The notes under the pieces are model-generated. The model was not told where the DNA came from, searched no databases, and saw only the letters and a list, made by a program, of their open reading frames with translations. A program made the position numbers and the translations under genes. From Bog-473 sp052140165 (GTDB taxonomy: Bacteria; Actinomycetota; Acidimicrobiia; Acidimicrobiales; RAAP-2), in NCBI GenBank assembly GCA_052140165.1, contig JBKQUM010000117.1, forward strand, positions 1 to 64,000: a stretch of 64,000 nt of DNA, given 5' to 3'. This document shows, piece after piece, positions 1 through 9,431 of the stretch. Positions within the stretch are counted from its first letter, which is position 1. Each line of letters begins with the position of its first letter.

Positions 1-2
1 TC

Positions 3-164
3 GTCTCGGCCCTGGCGTTTGGGATGAGTGACGCCATTCCCGCTCAAGGCCCCGCTGCCGACAGCGTCCCGGACCCCAGCCGCCGGATCTGGCGCGGGTG
101 GATTCGGCGCCTCTTCCTCCGGTCGCCGGTGACGAGCGACCCGCATCTTCGGCTGCTCAAGTAG
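3..164 (+). CDS. possible C-terminal end of a truncated gene
   Basis: A reading frame is open from the window edge to a TAG at 162-164, giving 53 residues with mostly G or C at third codon positions. It ends in a basic tail (RRIWRGWIRRLFLRSPV). This could be the cytoplasmic end of a membrane protein whose body lies outside the window. No family can be named. The stretch from 165 to 320 shows no convincing gene. Confidence 0.25.
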   Translation, partial: VSALAFGMSDAIPAQGPAADSVPDPSRRIWRGWIRRLFLRSPVTSDPHLRLLK

Positions 165-320
165 GCCCTCGCCGAGCCGGTGGTGCCCGGCGGAGGCGTC
201 GTGTGGGCGGCAGGCGGACGCCATCACGGGGTGATCAGGGCCGAAAGCCCCTACCTTGGTGCCGAGAGCCATGGTCAGACTTTGACAGTTCTCCGGTGAG
301 CGCTCCGAAAGCGAGGAACG

Positions 321-809
321 ATGATTGACATGACGAACTCGTCGGCTGCCGGGCCATCCGCCTGGGCGCGCGACCTTCATGCCCACTTGACGAGCCATGT
401 GGAGATTGAACGTGGAATGCTCGAGGAGTATCGCTCGGCGGCGGAGGACGGCTCGTCGAAGGCTTTCGGATATCTCGTCAACCTGTTGATCGAAGACGAG
501 ATCCGTCACCACCAGATCTTTTTGGAGCTCGCGGACTCACTGGAGACGATGTCGCTGAGGCCTCGAGAGGAGCCGCAGGTCCCCTACCTCGATTTCAATC
601 GGGGCGACACACAGGCGGTCTTGGATCTCACGGAGAAGCTCCTCGCGAAGGAGCAGCAGGATGCTCTGGAGTTGAAGCGCTTCCAACGTGAGCTGCGCGA
701 CGTGAAGGACACGAGCATCTGGGGCCTTTTGGTCGACCTGATGGAACGTGACACCCAGAAGCACATCGCGATCCTCAAGTTCGTGAAGAAGCACACCAAG
801 CGTCGGTAG
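321..809 (+). CDS. ferritin-like / rubrerythrin-type four-helix protein
   Basis: This 162-residue protein is almost wholly helical. It carries carboxylate/histidine patterns typical of ferritin-like di-iron bundles: HVEIERGMLEEY near residue 30, EDEIRHHQIF near 58, a central KEQQDALELKRF helix and ERDTQKHIAILKF near the end. Such proteins bind a di-iron site or store or detoxify iron; the exact role cannot be read here. A GAGGAA stretch lies just upstream of ATG 321; a second ATG at 330 is possible. It converges with the minus-strand operon that ends at 855, so it is probably transcribed alone. Confidence 0.75.
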   Translation: MIDMTNSSAAGPSAWARDLHAHLTSHVEIERGMLEEYRSAAEDGSSKAFGYLVNLLIEDEIRHHQIFLELADSLETMSLRPREEPQVPYLDFNRGDTQAVLDLTEKLLAKEQQDALELKRFQRELRDVKDTSIWGLLVDLMERDTQKHIAILKFVKKHTKRR

Positions 810-854
810 TCGCACTTCGGCCTCCGACGCGGTGCCGACGTGGTCGGCCCGCCG

Positions 855-1991
855 TCAGCCGCGAGAGAGGCGCTGCTGCAGTTCGGCGACGGTGCACCCT
901 TCCATGGCGTTGCCGCAGTGCGGCTCAGCCAGATCGAGCGCGGCCGGGAGCGTCTCGCCACGGAACAGCCCCGCCGCCGGCGTGGTGCTCGACAGTGCAT
1001 CGGCCGCGAGCACCATGGCCGCGAACGTGTAGGTGGTCCGCTCGTGCTTGGGGAAGGTCTCCTCGTCCGGGTAGACCATCCCGGTCCAGTACGACCCGTC
1101 GGGCAACCGCAGGTTCTGGCCCGCCGTGAAGAGGTCCAGGGCCGAGCCGCGCATGCCGAGCGCGTCGAGCGTCAGCACGCACTCCGCCGTCTCCGCCGCG
1201 GTGACCCAGTCACCCGTGGAGACGCACCGCACCCCGAGGCCCTCCATGACGAAGGTCGACCATCCCTCGGCCAGGCGGAGGCGTCCCGCCTCGCCCTCCA
1301 GCGCGCCCGACAACATCGGGTAGTACCAGTCCATGGCGAACTCCACCTTGGGGGCGAATGCCCCGGGATGGTGCGCCACGGCGTGACCGAGCCTCCCCGC
1401 CGCCAGCTCCCAGTCCGGACGGTCCTTGGCCAGGCACTCCGCGATGGCCACCGCGCAGCGCATGGAGTGGTAGATGGACGACGACCCGGTGAGCAGCGCG
1501 TACCCCTCGGGCCGCCCTGCTGAGTCCAGTGACCACAGCACCGAGCCGTCCGGCTGCTGCCAGCGCAGAATGAAGTCGATGCCCTTCTCAATCGTCTGCC
1601 ACAGCTCGCCGAGGAACTCCACGTCACCGGTGATCAGGTGGTGGTGCCAGGCACCGGCAGCCAAATACGCGCAGACGTTGGTGTCGAGACGAGGGTCCTT
1701 GACGGTGTCGCCCTGGTAGTAGTTGAACCAGCTGCCGTCCGAGTGCTGGCGGCCCGCCAGCCAGCGGTACGCGTCCACCGCTTCGTCCACGAGGCCGCAC
1801 ACGGTGAGTGCCATGGCGGCCTCGACGTGGTTCCACGGATCGCTGTGGCCACCGACGAACCACGGGATCATCCCGTCATGGCGCTGCACCTCTGCGATGG
1901 CATGGCCGGTGGCCAGCACGTCCGAGCTCGTGAGGATCCCGGGGACCTCGGGGATGGTGGTCTTCGTGAAACGGATCTCTTCGGTCGTCAT
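855..1991 (-). CDS. alpha/alpha-barrel (prenyltransferase/glucoamylase-like) protein
   Basis: A 378-residue protein of repeated helical hairpins with aromatic/Gly-rich motifs (QHSDGSWFNYYQGD, QQPDGSVLWSLD, RLPDGSYWTGMVYPDEETF). This is the pattern of (alpha/alpha)6 barrels in terpene cyclase/prenyltransferase-like and glycoside-hydrolase-15-like proteins. The longer frame to 2402 is only a shadow over the methyltransferase. ATG 1991 overlaps the methyltransferase stop by 4 bp (ATGA), which fixes the start. It is last in an operon with a glycosyltransferase and a methyltransferase, so a role in making or trimming a surface glycan or glycolipid is likely; the substrate is unknown. Confidence 0.75.
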   Translation of the reverse strand: MTTEEIRFTKTTIPEVPGILTSSDVLATGHAIAEVQRHDGMIPWFVGGHSDPWNHVEAAMALTVCGLVDEAVDAYRWLAGRQHSDGSWFNYYQGDTVKDPRLDTNVCAYLAAGAWHHHLITGDVEFLGELWQTIEKGIDFILRWQQPDGSVLWSLDSAGRPEGYALLTGSSSIYHSMRCAVAIAECLAKDRPDWELAAGRLGHAVAHHPGAFAPKVEFAMDWYYPMLSGALEGEAGRLRLAEGWSTFVMEGLGVRCVSTGDWVTAAETAECVLTLDALGMRGSALDLFTAGQNLRLPDGSYWTGMVYPDEETFPKHERTTYTFAAMVLAADALSSTTPAAGLFRGETLPAALDLAEPHCGNAMEGCTVAELQQRLSRG

Positions 1992-2797
1992 GCCGCAGCC
2001 CCTTGGGTCGGAGTGGTGGGCCCACGCCGCCCTGGGACGCCGCGGGGCAGGATGGGCCGGGCGTCGGGCAGACCCGAGAGCGCGGCATCGGGCTTGGTCA
2101 GGTAGAGGACCAGGCTCTTGCCGATGATCGGGCTGAGCACCCGGTCGGCCGTGCGCGTGAGGAGCGGCGCCTTGACGATGTCCCACACGAGCACCTTGTG
2201 GTACGCCTCCACGGCCGGATGCGTGTCGTTGGAGGGCCCGACGAGGCAGCGCAACCACCAATAAGGAGAGTGCAGCCCGTGCGCGTGGTGGTGCCCGGTC
2301 GGCACGAGCCCGGCGGAGCCCAGCCGCCGCTCCAGCGTCGAACGCCTGTAGATGCGGACGTGGCCGCCGGGCGTGTCGTGGTACTCGTCCGAGAGCGCCC
2401 AATTGACGGCCTCAGGGCCGCAGCGCGGCACCGTCACCGCCATGGCGCCGCCGGGGCGCAGGACCCGCGCCAGCTCGCGCATGGCCGCGGTGTCGTCCGG
2501 GATGTGCTCGAGCACCTCAGAGGCGATCACGCGGTCGAACGTCCCGTCGGCGAAGGGGAGGGCGAGCGCGTCGCCCTGGACCGCCGTGGCGGGGTGGTCG
2601 GCGGCGAGCTCGCCCGCCTCGATCATGGCGCCCAACGTGGCGCGCACCTGGGCCACCTCGTCCGGGCCCGCGTCGAGGGCCACCACCGAGGCGCCACGGC
2701 GGGCCGCCTCGAAGGCATGGCGACCGAACCCGCAACCGAGGTCGAGCACCAGGTCCCCCGGGCCGACCCCGAGCCGGTCGTAGTCGACGGTCAGCAT
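1988..2797 (-). CDS. class I SAM-dependent methyltransferase
   Basis: A 269-residue Rossmann methyltransferase. Motif I is VLDLGCGFGRHAFEAARRG (about residues 17-35), followed by the acidic strand end VVALDA, QGDALALPFADGTFD and the post-motif FDRVIASEVLEHIPDD. This matches the Methyltransf_11/UbiE-like group. The C-terminal 110 residues are less typical and may recognise the substrate. Its ATG at 2797 shares a base with the TGA of the upstream glycosyltransferase (TGATG) and its own stop overlaps the next start, so all three genes are translationally coupled. The methyl acceptor is unknown; the neighbours suggest a sugar or glycolipid. Confidence 0.88.
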   Translation of the reverse strand: MLTVDYDRLGVGPGDLVLDLGCGFGRHAFEAARRGASVVALDAGPDEVAQVRATLGAMIEAGELAADHPATAVQGDALALPFADGTFDRVIASEVLEHIPDDTAAMRELARVLRPGGAMAVTVPRCGPEAVNWALSDEYHDTPGGHVRIYRRSTLERRLGSAGLVPTGHHHAHGLHSPYWWLRCLVGPSNDTHPAVEAYHKVLVWDIVKAPLLTRTADRVLSPIIGKSLVLYLTKPDAALSGLPDARPILPRGVPGRRGPTTPTQGAAA

Positions 2798-4239
2798 CAG
2801 GCCGCTCCCCGTTCGAGGATCTCGTGCACGTGTCCCGGGACGGCCGACGGCGCACCGGGAAGGGGCCGCCCTTCGAGCAGGGCCTGGTAGCAGGCGGCCG
2901 TGCCGGCGGCCGTCACCTGCCAGGTGAAGCGGCTCACGACGCGTTCGCGGCCGGCAGCCCCGAGCCGGGCACGGAGCGCCGGGTCGTCGAGCAGACGGGC
3001 GATGGCGGCGGCGAGCGCGCCGGGGTCGTCGGGCGGGACGAGCACTCCGGTCTCCCCGTCGGTGCCCACGACCTCGGGGAGGGCGCCCCCCGTCGTCGCC
3101 ACCACGGCGACACCGCAGGACATCGCCTCGATCGCCGGGAGCGAGAAACCTTCGTAGAGAGATGGCACCACCGCCACCTGCGCCTCGCCGTAGAGGCGGG
3201 CGAGCGCGTCGTCGCTGATGCCGCTCACGCAGCGCACGGCGTCGGACAGCCCGAGACGGGTGATCGCCCGGTCGACCCGCCCGCCATCGGTGGGGCGGCC
3301 GATGACTGTCAGCTCCACGTCGCGCTCGGTGCGGAGCTTGGCGATCGCCTCGAGGAGCGGCACCAGGCCCTTCATGGGGACGTCACTGCTCGAGGTGACC
3401 ATGATGCGGCCCGGGACCGGCGTCACGTCGTCGAAGGGCCTGAAGACCGTGTGGTCCACTCCCACGGGCACAACGGTCATCCGTTCGGGGGCGACCTCCA
3501 TCTGTGCCGCGATGTCCAGGCGGGAGTTCTGCGACACCGTCAACACGGCCGGGAGGGCCCGCGCGACGCGCACTTGCATGCCGAGGAACCCGAACCAGCG
3601 GCGGGTGGTGAACCGCTGCCAGGGGTTCGTCGTGTGGGAGAGCGCCAGTTGGCGGTCGACCGTGATCGGATGGTGCAGCGTCGTGAGCAGGGGCCACCCG
3701 TCTTCGACCATGCCGAGCATGCCGGTGCCGAGGCACTGGTTGTCGTGCACGACGTCGAACTCCTTGCGGCGCTCCGCCAACATCTGGCGGGCCCGCAGCG
3801 AGTAGGCCAGCGGCTCCCCGAAGCCGGCGGTGCACATGATGCCGAACTCGATCCAGTCCTCACGGGACGAGAACTCCCGACGGTGCGGGATCCGGAACGG
3901 GTCGGGGTGGCGGTAGAGGTCGAGGCCGGCCACGGGCGTGAAGCCGACGCCGGGGTCGAGCTCGGGCCAGGGCGGGCCCGAGAAGACCTCGACCGAGTGG
4001 CCCAGGGCGACCAGTTCCCTGGTCAGATGGCGGGTGTAGACCCCCTGGCCGCCACAGCGCGGGTTCCCCCGGTAGAGGAGGAAGGCGACGCGCAGGCCCC
4101 CGGGCAGAGGGGCGGCGGCAGGAACCGGGGCGGGCACCTCAACGTGGCGCGAGCGCTCCCAGGACTCCTTGGTTTCGATCCACTTCTGGCGGGGCGTTTT
4201 AGGCAATGGATGTCCCGACGCGCTCCTCCATGGCCGCAT
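2797..4239 (-). CDS. GT4-family glycosyltransferase
   Basis: About 480 residues with the GT-B fold. The N-terminal half has a glycine-rich donor/acceptor loop (RGNPRCGGQGVYTRHLTREL) and VVHDNQCLGTGMLG. The C-terminal GT4 domain has VPVGVDHTVFRP, VPSLYEGFSLPAIEAMSCG (the E-x7-E region) and TGGALPEVVG. Enzymes of this family move a sugar from an activated donor to a glycan, lipid or small molecule at the inner face of the membrane. I chose ATG 4239, which follows GGGGAGG; an upstream in-frame start at 4269 is possible. It is first in the operon with a methyltransferase and an alpha/alpha-barrel protein. Confidence 0.88.
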   Translation of the reverse strand: MRPWRSASGHPLPKTPRQKWIETKESWERSRHVEVPAPVPAAAPLPGGLRVAFLLYRGNPRCGGQGVYTRHLTRELVALGHSVEVFSGPPWPELDPGVGFTPVAGLDLYRHPDPFRIPHRREFSSREDWIEFGIMCTAGFGEPLAYSLRARQMLAERRKEFDVVHDNQCLGTGMLGMVEDGWPLLTTLHHPITVDRQLALSHTTNPWQRFTTRRWFGFLGMQVRVARALPAVLTVSQNSRLDIAAQMEVAPERMTVVPVGVDHTVFRPFDDVTPVPGRIMVTSSSDVPMKGLVPLLEAIAKLRTERDVELTVIGRPTDGGRVDRAITRLGLSDAVRCVSGISDDALARLYGEAQVAVVPSLYEGFSLPAIEAMSCGVAVVATTGGALPEVVGTDGETGVLVPPDDPGALAAAIARLLDDPALRARLGAAGRERVVSRFTWQVTAAGTAACYQALLEGRPLPGAPSAVPGHVHEILERGAA

Positions 4240-4490
4240 AGCCTCCCCGAACCCCCTGTCCCGGCGCAAACGGCGCCTCCCTGGGTGGTCCCGGAGCCCA
4301 CCCGGTCGTCAGCAGGATCAGGATCGGGAACGGTGTCACGGGGGTGACGACCGGCTCGAGGACCTGGGTGTTCAGGAACAGGGTGACCAGGTTCCCCGGG
4401 ACCGGCAGGACGGCGGCCCCGGTCGCCCCGCGTGCGACGGGCCGTGCCGCCGGATCGCAGCGCGCCGGCGAGGCCGGGTACCGTGCTTCC

Positions 4491-5717
4491 ATGGACCTCG
4501 AGTACCCACCAGAAGCCGAGGACTTCCGGCTCGAGATCGCCGGGTGGCTCAAGGAGAACCTCCCGGACGGCTGGGGCGACCCAGGCTTCTCCCTGACGCC
4601 GCAGGAGCGCAAGGCCTTCAACGAGGAGTGGACGGCCAAGCTCTACGCCGGAGGCTGGATCTGCGCGAGCTGGCCGACGGAGTACGGGGGCAAGGGGTTG
4701 AGCCTGCTGCAACAGGTGGTGCTCAACGAGGAGTTCGCGCGGGCGGGTGCGCCACTGCGGGCCGATTTCTTCGGCGACACCCTCGTGGGCCCCACCATCC
4801 TGCAATGGGGCACCGAGGAGCAGAAGCAGCAGTTCATTCCCGGCATCCTGCGGGGGGAGATCTCGTGGTGCCAGGGATTCAGCGAGCCGGACGCCGGATC
4901 GGACCTGGCCGGGCTCAAGACCAAGGCGGAGCTCGACGGCGACGAGTGGGTGATCAACGGCCAGAAGGTGTGGACGACCCAGGCCCACTACGCCGACTAC
5001 ATCTTCCTCCTGGCGCGGACCGACCCCGACGCGCCGAAGCATGCCGGTATCTCCTACCTCCTCGTCCCCATGAAGCAGCCCGGGGTGGAGGTCCGCCCGA
5101 TCGAGCAGATCGACGGCTCCGCTGAGTTCAACGAGGTGTTCTTCACCAACGTCCGCTGCCCGAAGGAGAACGTCATCGGTGGCGTGAACGACGGCTGGAA
5201 GGTTGCCATGACGACGCTCGGGTTCGAGCGCGGCAACTCGTCGACGACGGGGCACCGTCGCTTCCAGAAGGAATTCGACGAGATCCTGGCGGTGGCTCGG
5301 CGCAAGGGTCGTGACAGCGATCCCCTCATACGCCAGCGACTCGCCCGGTCGTGGTCGAACATCAAGATCATGCAGATCAACGGCTACCGGACGCTGACCG
5401 ACGTCCTGAACGGTACGCACACGACTGCGGCACTGGGGGCGTGCAACAAGATGTTCTGGTCCGAGGCCCACCAGGAGACGATGCTGCTCGGGATGGACAT
5501 CCTGGGCATGGAGGGGCAGCTCCTGCGGGGCGACGACGGCGCGGACACGCTCCTGCCGGGAGCGCGCCGGGCCAAGGCGGGCTATGCAGTCGACAACCTG
5601 CAGTCGCTCTTCTTCTTCTCGCGATCGGAGACGATCTGGGGCGGCACGGCGGAGATCCAGCGCAACATCGTCGGTGAGCGGGTGCTCGGACTGCCCAAGG
5701 AGCCCAAGCCGCAGTAG
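4491..5717 (+). CDS. acyl-CoA dehydrogenase
   Basis: A 408-residue flavoprotein with the full acyl-CoA dehydrogenase layout: helical N-terminus, FAD-binding signature WCQGFSEPDAGSDLAG (about residues 125-140), NGQKVWTTQAHYADY, and the C-terminal ETIWGGTAEIQRNIVGERV. It should oxidise an acyl-CoA to the enoyl-CoA and pass electrons to ETF. The ATG at 4491 begins the conserved N-terminus (MDLEYPPEAEDFRLEI); the frame upstream to 4344 is non-coding. It is divergent from the GT4 gene across about 250 bp, where I see no clear operator. The natural substrate is not evident. Confidence 0.93.
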   Translation: MDLEYPPEAEDFRLEIAGWLKENLPDGWGDPGFSLTPQERKAFNEEWTAKLYAGGWICASWPTEYGGKGLSLLQQVVLNEEFARAGAPLRADFFGDTLVGPTILQWGTEEQKQQFIPGILRGEISWCQGFSEPDAGSDLAGLKTKAELDGDEWVINGQKVWTTQAHYADYIFLLARTDPDAPKHAGISYLLVPMKQPGVEVRPIEQIDGSAEFNEVFFTNVRCPKENVIGGVNDGWKVAMTTLGFERGNSSTTGHRRFQKEFDEILAVARRKGRDSDPLIRQRLARSWSNIKIMQINGYRTLTDVLNGTHTTAALGACNKMFWSEAHQETMLLGMDILGMEGQLLRGDDGADTLLPGARRAKAGYAVDNLQSLFFFSRSETIWGGTAEIQRNIVGERVLGLPKEPKPQ

Positions 5718-5729
5718 CCGCCTCCGGGC

Positions 5730-7436
5730 TCAGCGACGGTCGGGAAGGAGCACGCGGAACGCGGCACCCCCGCCCGAGGCGTCCTCGACCCACGCCCGCC
5801 CGCCCTGGATCTCGGCGAACCGGCGCACGACGAACAGCCCGAGCCCGAGGCCTCCGACGGTGCTCTTCGCCCGGCGCTGAAAGGCCTCGAACACGGCCTC
5901 TTTCTCGGCGTCGGGTATCCCCGGACCGGAGTCGTCGATGCCCAGGAGGACGCCGTCGCTGCTGCGGGACAGCGTGACGTGCACACTGGTGCCCTCCGGG
6001 GTGTGGCGCACGGCATTGCTGACGAGGTTGTCGACGATCCGGGCCGTCAGCTCCGGGTCCAGCTCGACAATGGTCTCCGTGGTGGGGAGCGTGATCTTCT
6101 GGTCCGCCGTGCTGACGGTGCGGGCGCGTTCGGCGACCAGCCGGGCCAGGTCGACGCGCCGCCTGTGCGCCGCCACATAGCCACCGATGACACGCTCGGA
6201 GTCGAGCAGGTTCGTGAGGATGGCCCTCAGCTCGGCTCCGGTCGCCGCCAGGCCCTCCGCCATCCTCTTGATGTCGCCCTCGGGGAGCTCGGGATGGCGG
6301 ACGAGCAGATCGGCGAGGCCGGCGACGGCGGCGATCGGCGTGTTGAACTCGTGCGACGCTGCGAGCAGGAGTGCGTTCTTGGCCGCGTCGGCGTCCCGCA
6401 GGGCTGCCGCCGCCATCTGCTCACGCGTCAGCGCCTCTTGCAGCGCGACCCGGGCCTCTTCGCGCTCCCGGACGTCACGCAGCGCGTACTGCAGTCCGAA
6501 GGCGCGGTCCGCGGGGTTGCGGAACGGAGCCACCCGGGCCTCCACCGGGACGTAGCTCCCGTTGCCGCACGAAAAACGGCACACCGCCTCCACGTCGCGC
6601 CGGCCGAGGAGCACGTCCTCCTGCAACGACGACAGCGCGGCCCTGTCGTCGGGGTGGACGAGGTCGGCGATCGCCCGGCCCTCGACTTCCACCGGATCGA
6701 GGGAGAACGTCCGCTGGATAGAGGGGGAGGCGAAGGTGACGCGGCCCACCGCGTCGGTCGCGATGACGACGTCGGCTGCGCTCTCCGCGATGAGCCGGTA
6801 GCGTGTCTCGCTCGCGACGAGCGCTCGCTCGGCCTCGAGGCGGCGGCTGACGTCGCGGACGAGCCAGCGCACGCGCGGGTCGGCGGGGTCGGCTGCGCCG
6901 CCGACGGTGAGGTGCACCGATGCGGGGAACGACTCGTGGTTGGGCGGGGCGAACCGGGCCTCGAACTCGACGACCGGGCCGTGACGACGGGCCACCGCAT
7001 CGTGCAGATGGTTCAGGACCAGGCGCCGGTCGGCTGCGTCCACGAAGACCACGACCGGCTTCTGGTCCAGGAAGTGCCCCGGGGTGCCGAGCAGCTCGCT
7101 CGCCGCCCGGTTCGCTTCGAGGATGATCCCCAGGGTGTTGGTGACGAGGTAGCCGTCGGGCGCCAGGTCGAACAGCTCGCGGTAGCGGGCGGACTCGAGG
7201 TCCAGCTGCTTCTTGGCCTCGGCCAGCGCCTCGTTCTGCGCGTGGATCTCCTCGGTGCTGACCTCGAGCTCCTCGACCGCCGCCGACAGCTCCTCGAGCA
7301 TCTCCGCCACCAGGGGCAGTGCCGGTGTCTCGCTGGCACCGAGCACCCGGTCCGACAGCGACTCCAAGCGGCGGATGAGCGCGTCGGCCTGGCGTTCGAA
7401 TCCCGGGTCCCCCGCGTAGCCGGACGCCTGGGTCAC
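5730..7436 (-). CDS. PAS-PAS sensor histidine kinase
   Basis: A 568-residue cytoplasmic kinase with no membrane segments. It has an N-terminal coiled coil (VEELEVSTEEIHAQNEAL), a first PAS domain (YRELFDLAPDGYLVTN), a second PAS domain (YRLIAESAADVVIATDAVG), then HisKA with H-box LLLAASHEFNTPIAAVAGL. The HATPase domain has DNLVSNAVRHTPEG, DDSGPGIPD and GGLGLGLFVVRRF. GTG 7436 overlaps the stop of the upstream cheR by 4 bp (GTGA), so the longer frame to 7712 is not used. It is third in the cheB-cheR-kinase operon. Its partner may be the NarL-type regulator encoded divergently at 10157, but nothing proves this. Confidence 0.9.
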   Translation of the reverse strand: MTQASGYAGDPGFERQADALIRRLESLSDRVLGASETPALPLVAEMLEELSAAVEELEVSTEEIHAQNEALAEAKKQLDLESARYRELFDLAPDGYLVTNTLGIILEANRAASELLGTPGHFLDQKPVVVFVDAADRRLVLNHLHDAVARRHGPVVEFEARFAPPNHESFPASVHLTVGGAADPADPRVRWLVRDVSRRLEAERALVASETRYRLIAESAADVVIATDAVGRVTFASPSIQRTFSLDPVEVEGRAIADLVHPDDRAALSSLQEDVLLGRRDVEAVCRFSCGNGSYVPVEARVAPFRNPADRAFGLQYALRDVREREEARVALQEALTREQMAAAALRDADAAKNALLLAASHEFNTPIAAVAGLADLLVRHPELPEGDIKRMAEGLAATGAELRAILTNLLDSERVIGGYVAAHRRRVDLARLVAERARTVSTADQKITLPTTETIVELDPELTARIVDNLVSNAVRHTPEGTSVHVTLSRSSDGVLLGIDDSGPGIPDAEKEAVFEAFQRRAKSTVGGLGLGLFVVRRFAEIQGGRAWVEDASGGGAAFRVLLPDRR

Positions 7437-9415
7437 GGGGCGGTGTCCCCCACCGCGTCCATCACGAGCATGGCCGAGGTCTCGGGCTCGTGACCCGAGA
7501 CGGGCAACACCCGTACGCGGCACCTGAAGCTGCGCCCTGACGCGTCCTTCGCATCGAGCTCGAGGCTCGAGGGCACGGCTCCGGAGCTCCGGCACGCCCG
7601 GACCGGTTCCTGGAGCGGTCCGAGGGCCAGGCCGAAGTCCAGTCCGAAGAACGGCTCCCCGACGACGCCCTCCTCCCGCAGGCCCCACATCTCGGCGGCC
7701 GCGAGATTCCACTCCTCGACGAGCAGCTGCGCGTTGAGCACGACCACCGCCGCGGGGAAGTGGTCCATCACCTGTCGATGCAGGCCGCTGAAACGCCGGA
7801 GCTCCAGGTTCGCCTCGACCAACGTCTCGTTCAGTCGCTCGACGGCCTCGCTGGTCGACTTGAGCTCGAGGTACGTCGTCTCCAGCTCCTCGTTGGATGC
7901 CCGGAGCTCCTCGTTCGTCGTCTCGAGCTCCTCGTTCGACGACTGGAGCTCCTCGTTCCCCGTCTCGAGCTCCTCGTAGCTCGACTGGAGCTCCTCGTTG
8001 CTCGTCACCAGCTCCTCGTTGGTCGACTGCAGCTCTTCGTACGCCGTCTCGAGCTCCTCGTGCACGTGGCGGAAGCTCTCGCGCAGCTGCATCGTGCTGC
8101 CGACGTCCGCGAACGTGACCGCGGCGCCGAGGATCGTGTCGTGCTCGGTGAACAGCGGGAGCACCCAGATCTCCAACTCGATCGTCCCGCCATCCGGCGT
8201 CTGGTACCGCGTCCCGCCCACCAGATGCGAGACCCGCTCCACGAGGGCACGACGGACGTGTGACTCCAGTTCGAGCGGCTCGAAGGCGAACCGGAGCTCG
8301 CCCAGCGGCCGTGCCATGTCGCGCGGCTCGATGCCGAACAGCTCGCGGGCGGAGTCGTTGGACCCGGTCAGCAGTCCCTCGGCGTCGACCAGCAGCTCCG
8401 CGACCACCGACTCGGCCGGCTCCGTCGCCTCCAGTGGCGTCGCGACGCCCATTTCGAGCGGTGACACGTCCAGGAGGCCGACGTCGAACGCTCGGCGGCG
8501 AACCGGCGCGGTGGGGCCAGGTTCGGAGACCTGCGGGTCGACCGGCTGCGCCACGAAGATGCGGTTCCGCATGCTCACCGGCAGAAACCGGCCGGCGCCA
8601 CCCCGCAACACCATCTCGGCTCGCCCGAGAAAGAGGAAGCCGCTCTCGCCGAGCGCGTAGTGCAGGCGCGGGATGACGAACCCCTGCGTCTCCGCGTTGA
8701 GGTACATCAGTGTGTTCCGGCAGGCCACCAGGTCCACACGGGAGATCGGGGGATCCCGGGTCAGGTCCAGGCGGCCGAAGACGACGGTCCGGCGCAGCGG
8801 CGGCGTCACCACCCAGCCGTGACCATGGATGTCGGGCTCGAAGTAGGTGGCCCGCAGCTCCGCAGGGACGTCGTGCACCGACTTCTCGTCGTACACCGCC
8901 GCCCGGGCCTGCACGAGGGCGTCGAGGTCGATGTCGGTCGCGTAGATCTTGACGCGCCGCGCCGTCTCGTCGATCCCCAGGTGGTTCGCCATGATCATGG
9001 CGAGCGTGTAGGGCTCCTCACCGGTCGCGCAGCCCGCGCTCCACAGTCGGATGGGCTCGTCGCCTTCGTGCCGCGAGATGATCTCCGGGACGATCTCGCG
9101 TTCGAGGTACCTCCACGCGGCGGGATCACGGAAGAACCCGGTGAGGTTGATCAGGATGGTGTTGAAGAGCGCCGTGAACTCGTCGACGTCGGCCTCGAGC
9201 ACGTCGTGGTACTCGGCGAGGGAGCCGATGCCGAGCTCGTCGGCCCGGCGGCGAACGCGCCGCCCAATGGAGGCGCGCTTGTAGCCGGTGAAGTCGAATC
9301 CCCGGGCGTCCCTGATGAACCGCAGGAGGGCCTCCAGCTCCTCGTCGAGGTCGTCCCCGGGGGACGGGGCGGGGCCCGGCCCCCAGTCCCGAGCCGGGCC
9401 CTCGGTGGCGCTCAC
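7433..9415 (-). CDS. cheR: CheR-type methyltransferase with long coiled coil and PAS domain
   Basis: A 660-residue protein. The N-terminal CheR region has the helical cap, then the SAM motif LWSAGCATGEEPYTLAMIM (about residues 120-140) and VDLVACRNTLMYLN. A PAS-like region follows, then a coiled coil of about 95 residues made of near-identical heptads (EELQSTNEELVTSNEEL and variants), then a second PAS domain (FPAAVVVLNAQLLVEEWN). Such CheB/CheR/PAS systems usually serve signalling rather than classic chemotaxis; no MCP, CheA or flagellar gene is visible nearby. The start is GTG 9415, 16 bp after cheB. The kinase start overlaps its stop. Confidence 0.9.
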   Translation of the reverse strand: MSATEGPARDWGPGPAPSPGDDLDEELEALLRFIRDARGFDFTGYKRASIGRRVRRRADELGIGSLAEYHDVLEADVDEFTALFNTILINLTGFFRDPAAWRYLEREIVPEIISRHEGDEPIRLWSAGCATGEEPYTLAMIMANHLGIDETARRVKIYATDIDLDALVQARAAVYDEKSVHDVPAELRATYFEPDIHGHGWVVTPPLRRTVVFGRLDLTRDPPISRVDLVACRNTLMYLNAETQGFVIPRLHYALGESGFLFLGRAEMVLRGGAGRFLPVSMRNRIFVAQPVDPQVSEPGPTAPVRRRAFDVGLLDVSPLEMGVATPLEATEPAESVVAELLVDAEGLLTGSNDSARELFGIEPRDMARPLGELRFAFEPLELESHVRRALVERVSHLVGGTRYQTPDGGTIELEIWVLPLFTEHDTILGAAVTFADVGSTMQLRESFRHVHEELETAYEELQSTNEELVTSNEELQSSYEELETGNEELQSSNEELETTNEELRASNEELETTYLELKSTSEAVERLNETLVEANLELRRFSGLHRQVMDHFPAAVVVLNAQLLVEEWNLAAAEMWGLREEGVVGEPFFGLDFGLALGPLQEPVRACRSSGAVPSSLELDAKDASGRSFRCRVRVLPVSGHEPETSAMLVMDAVGDTAP

Positions 9416-9431
9416 CGGGTCATCGCCCCCT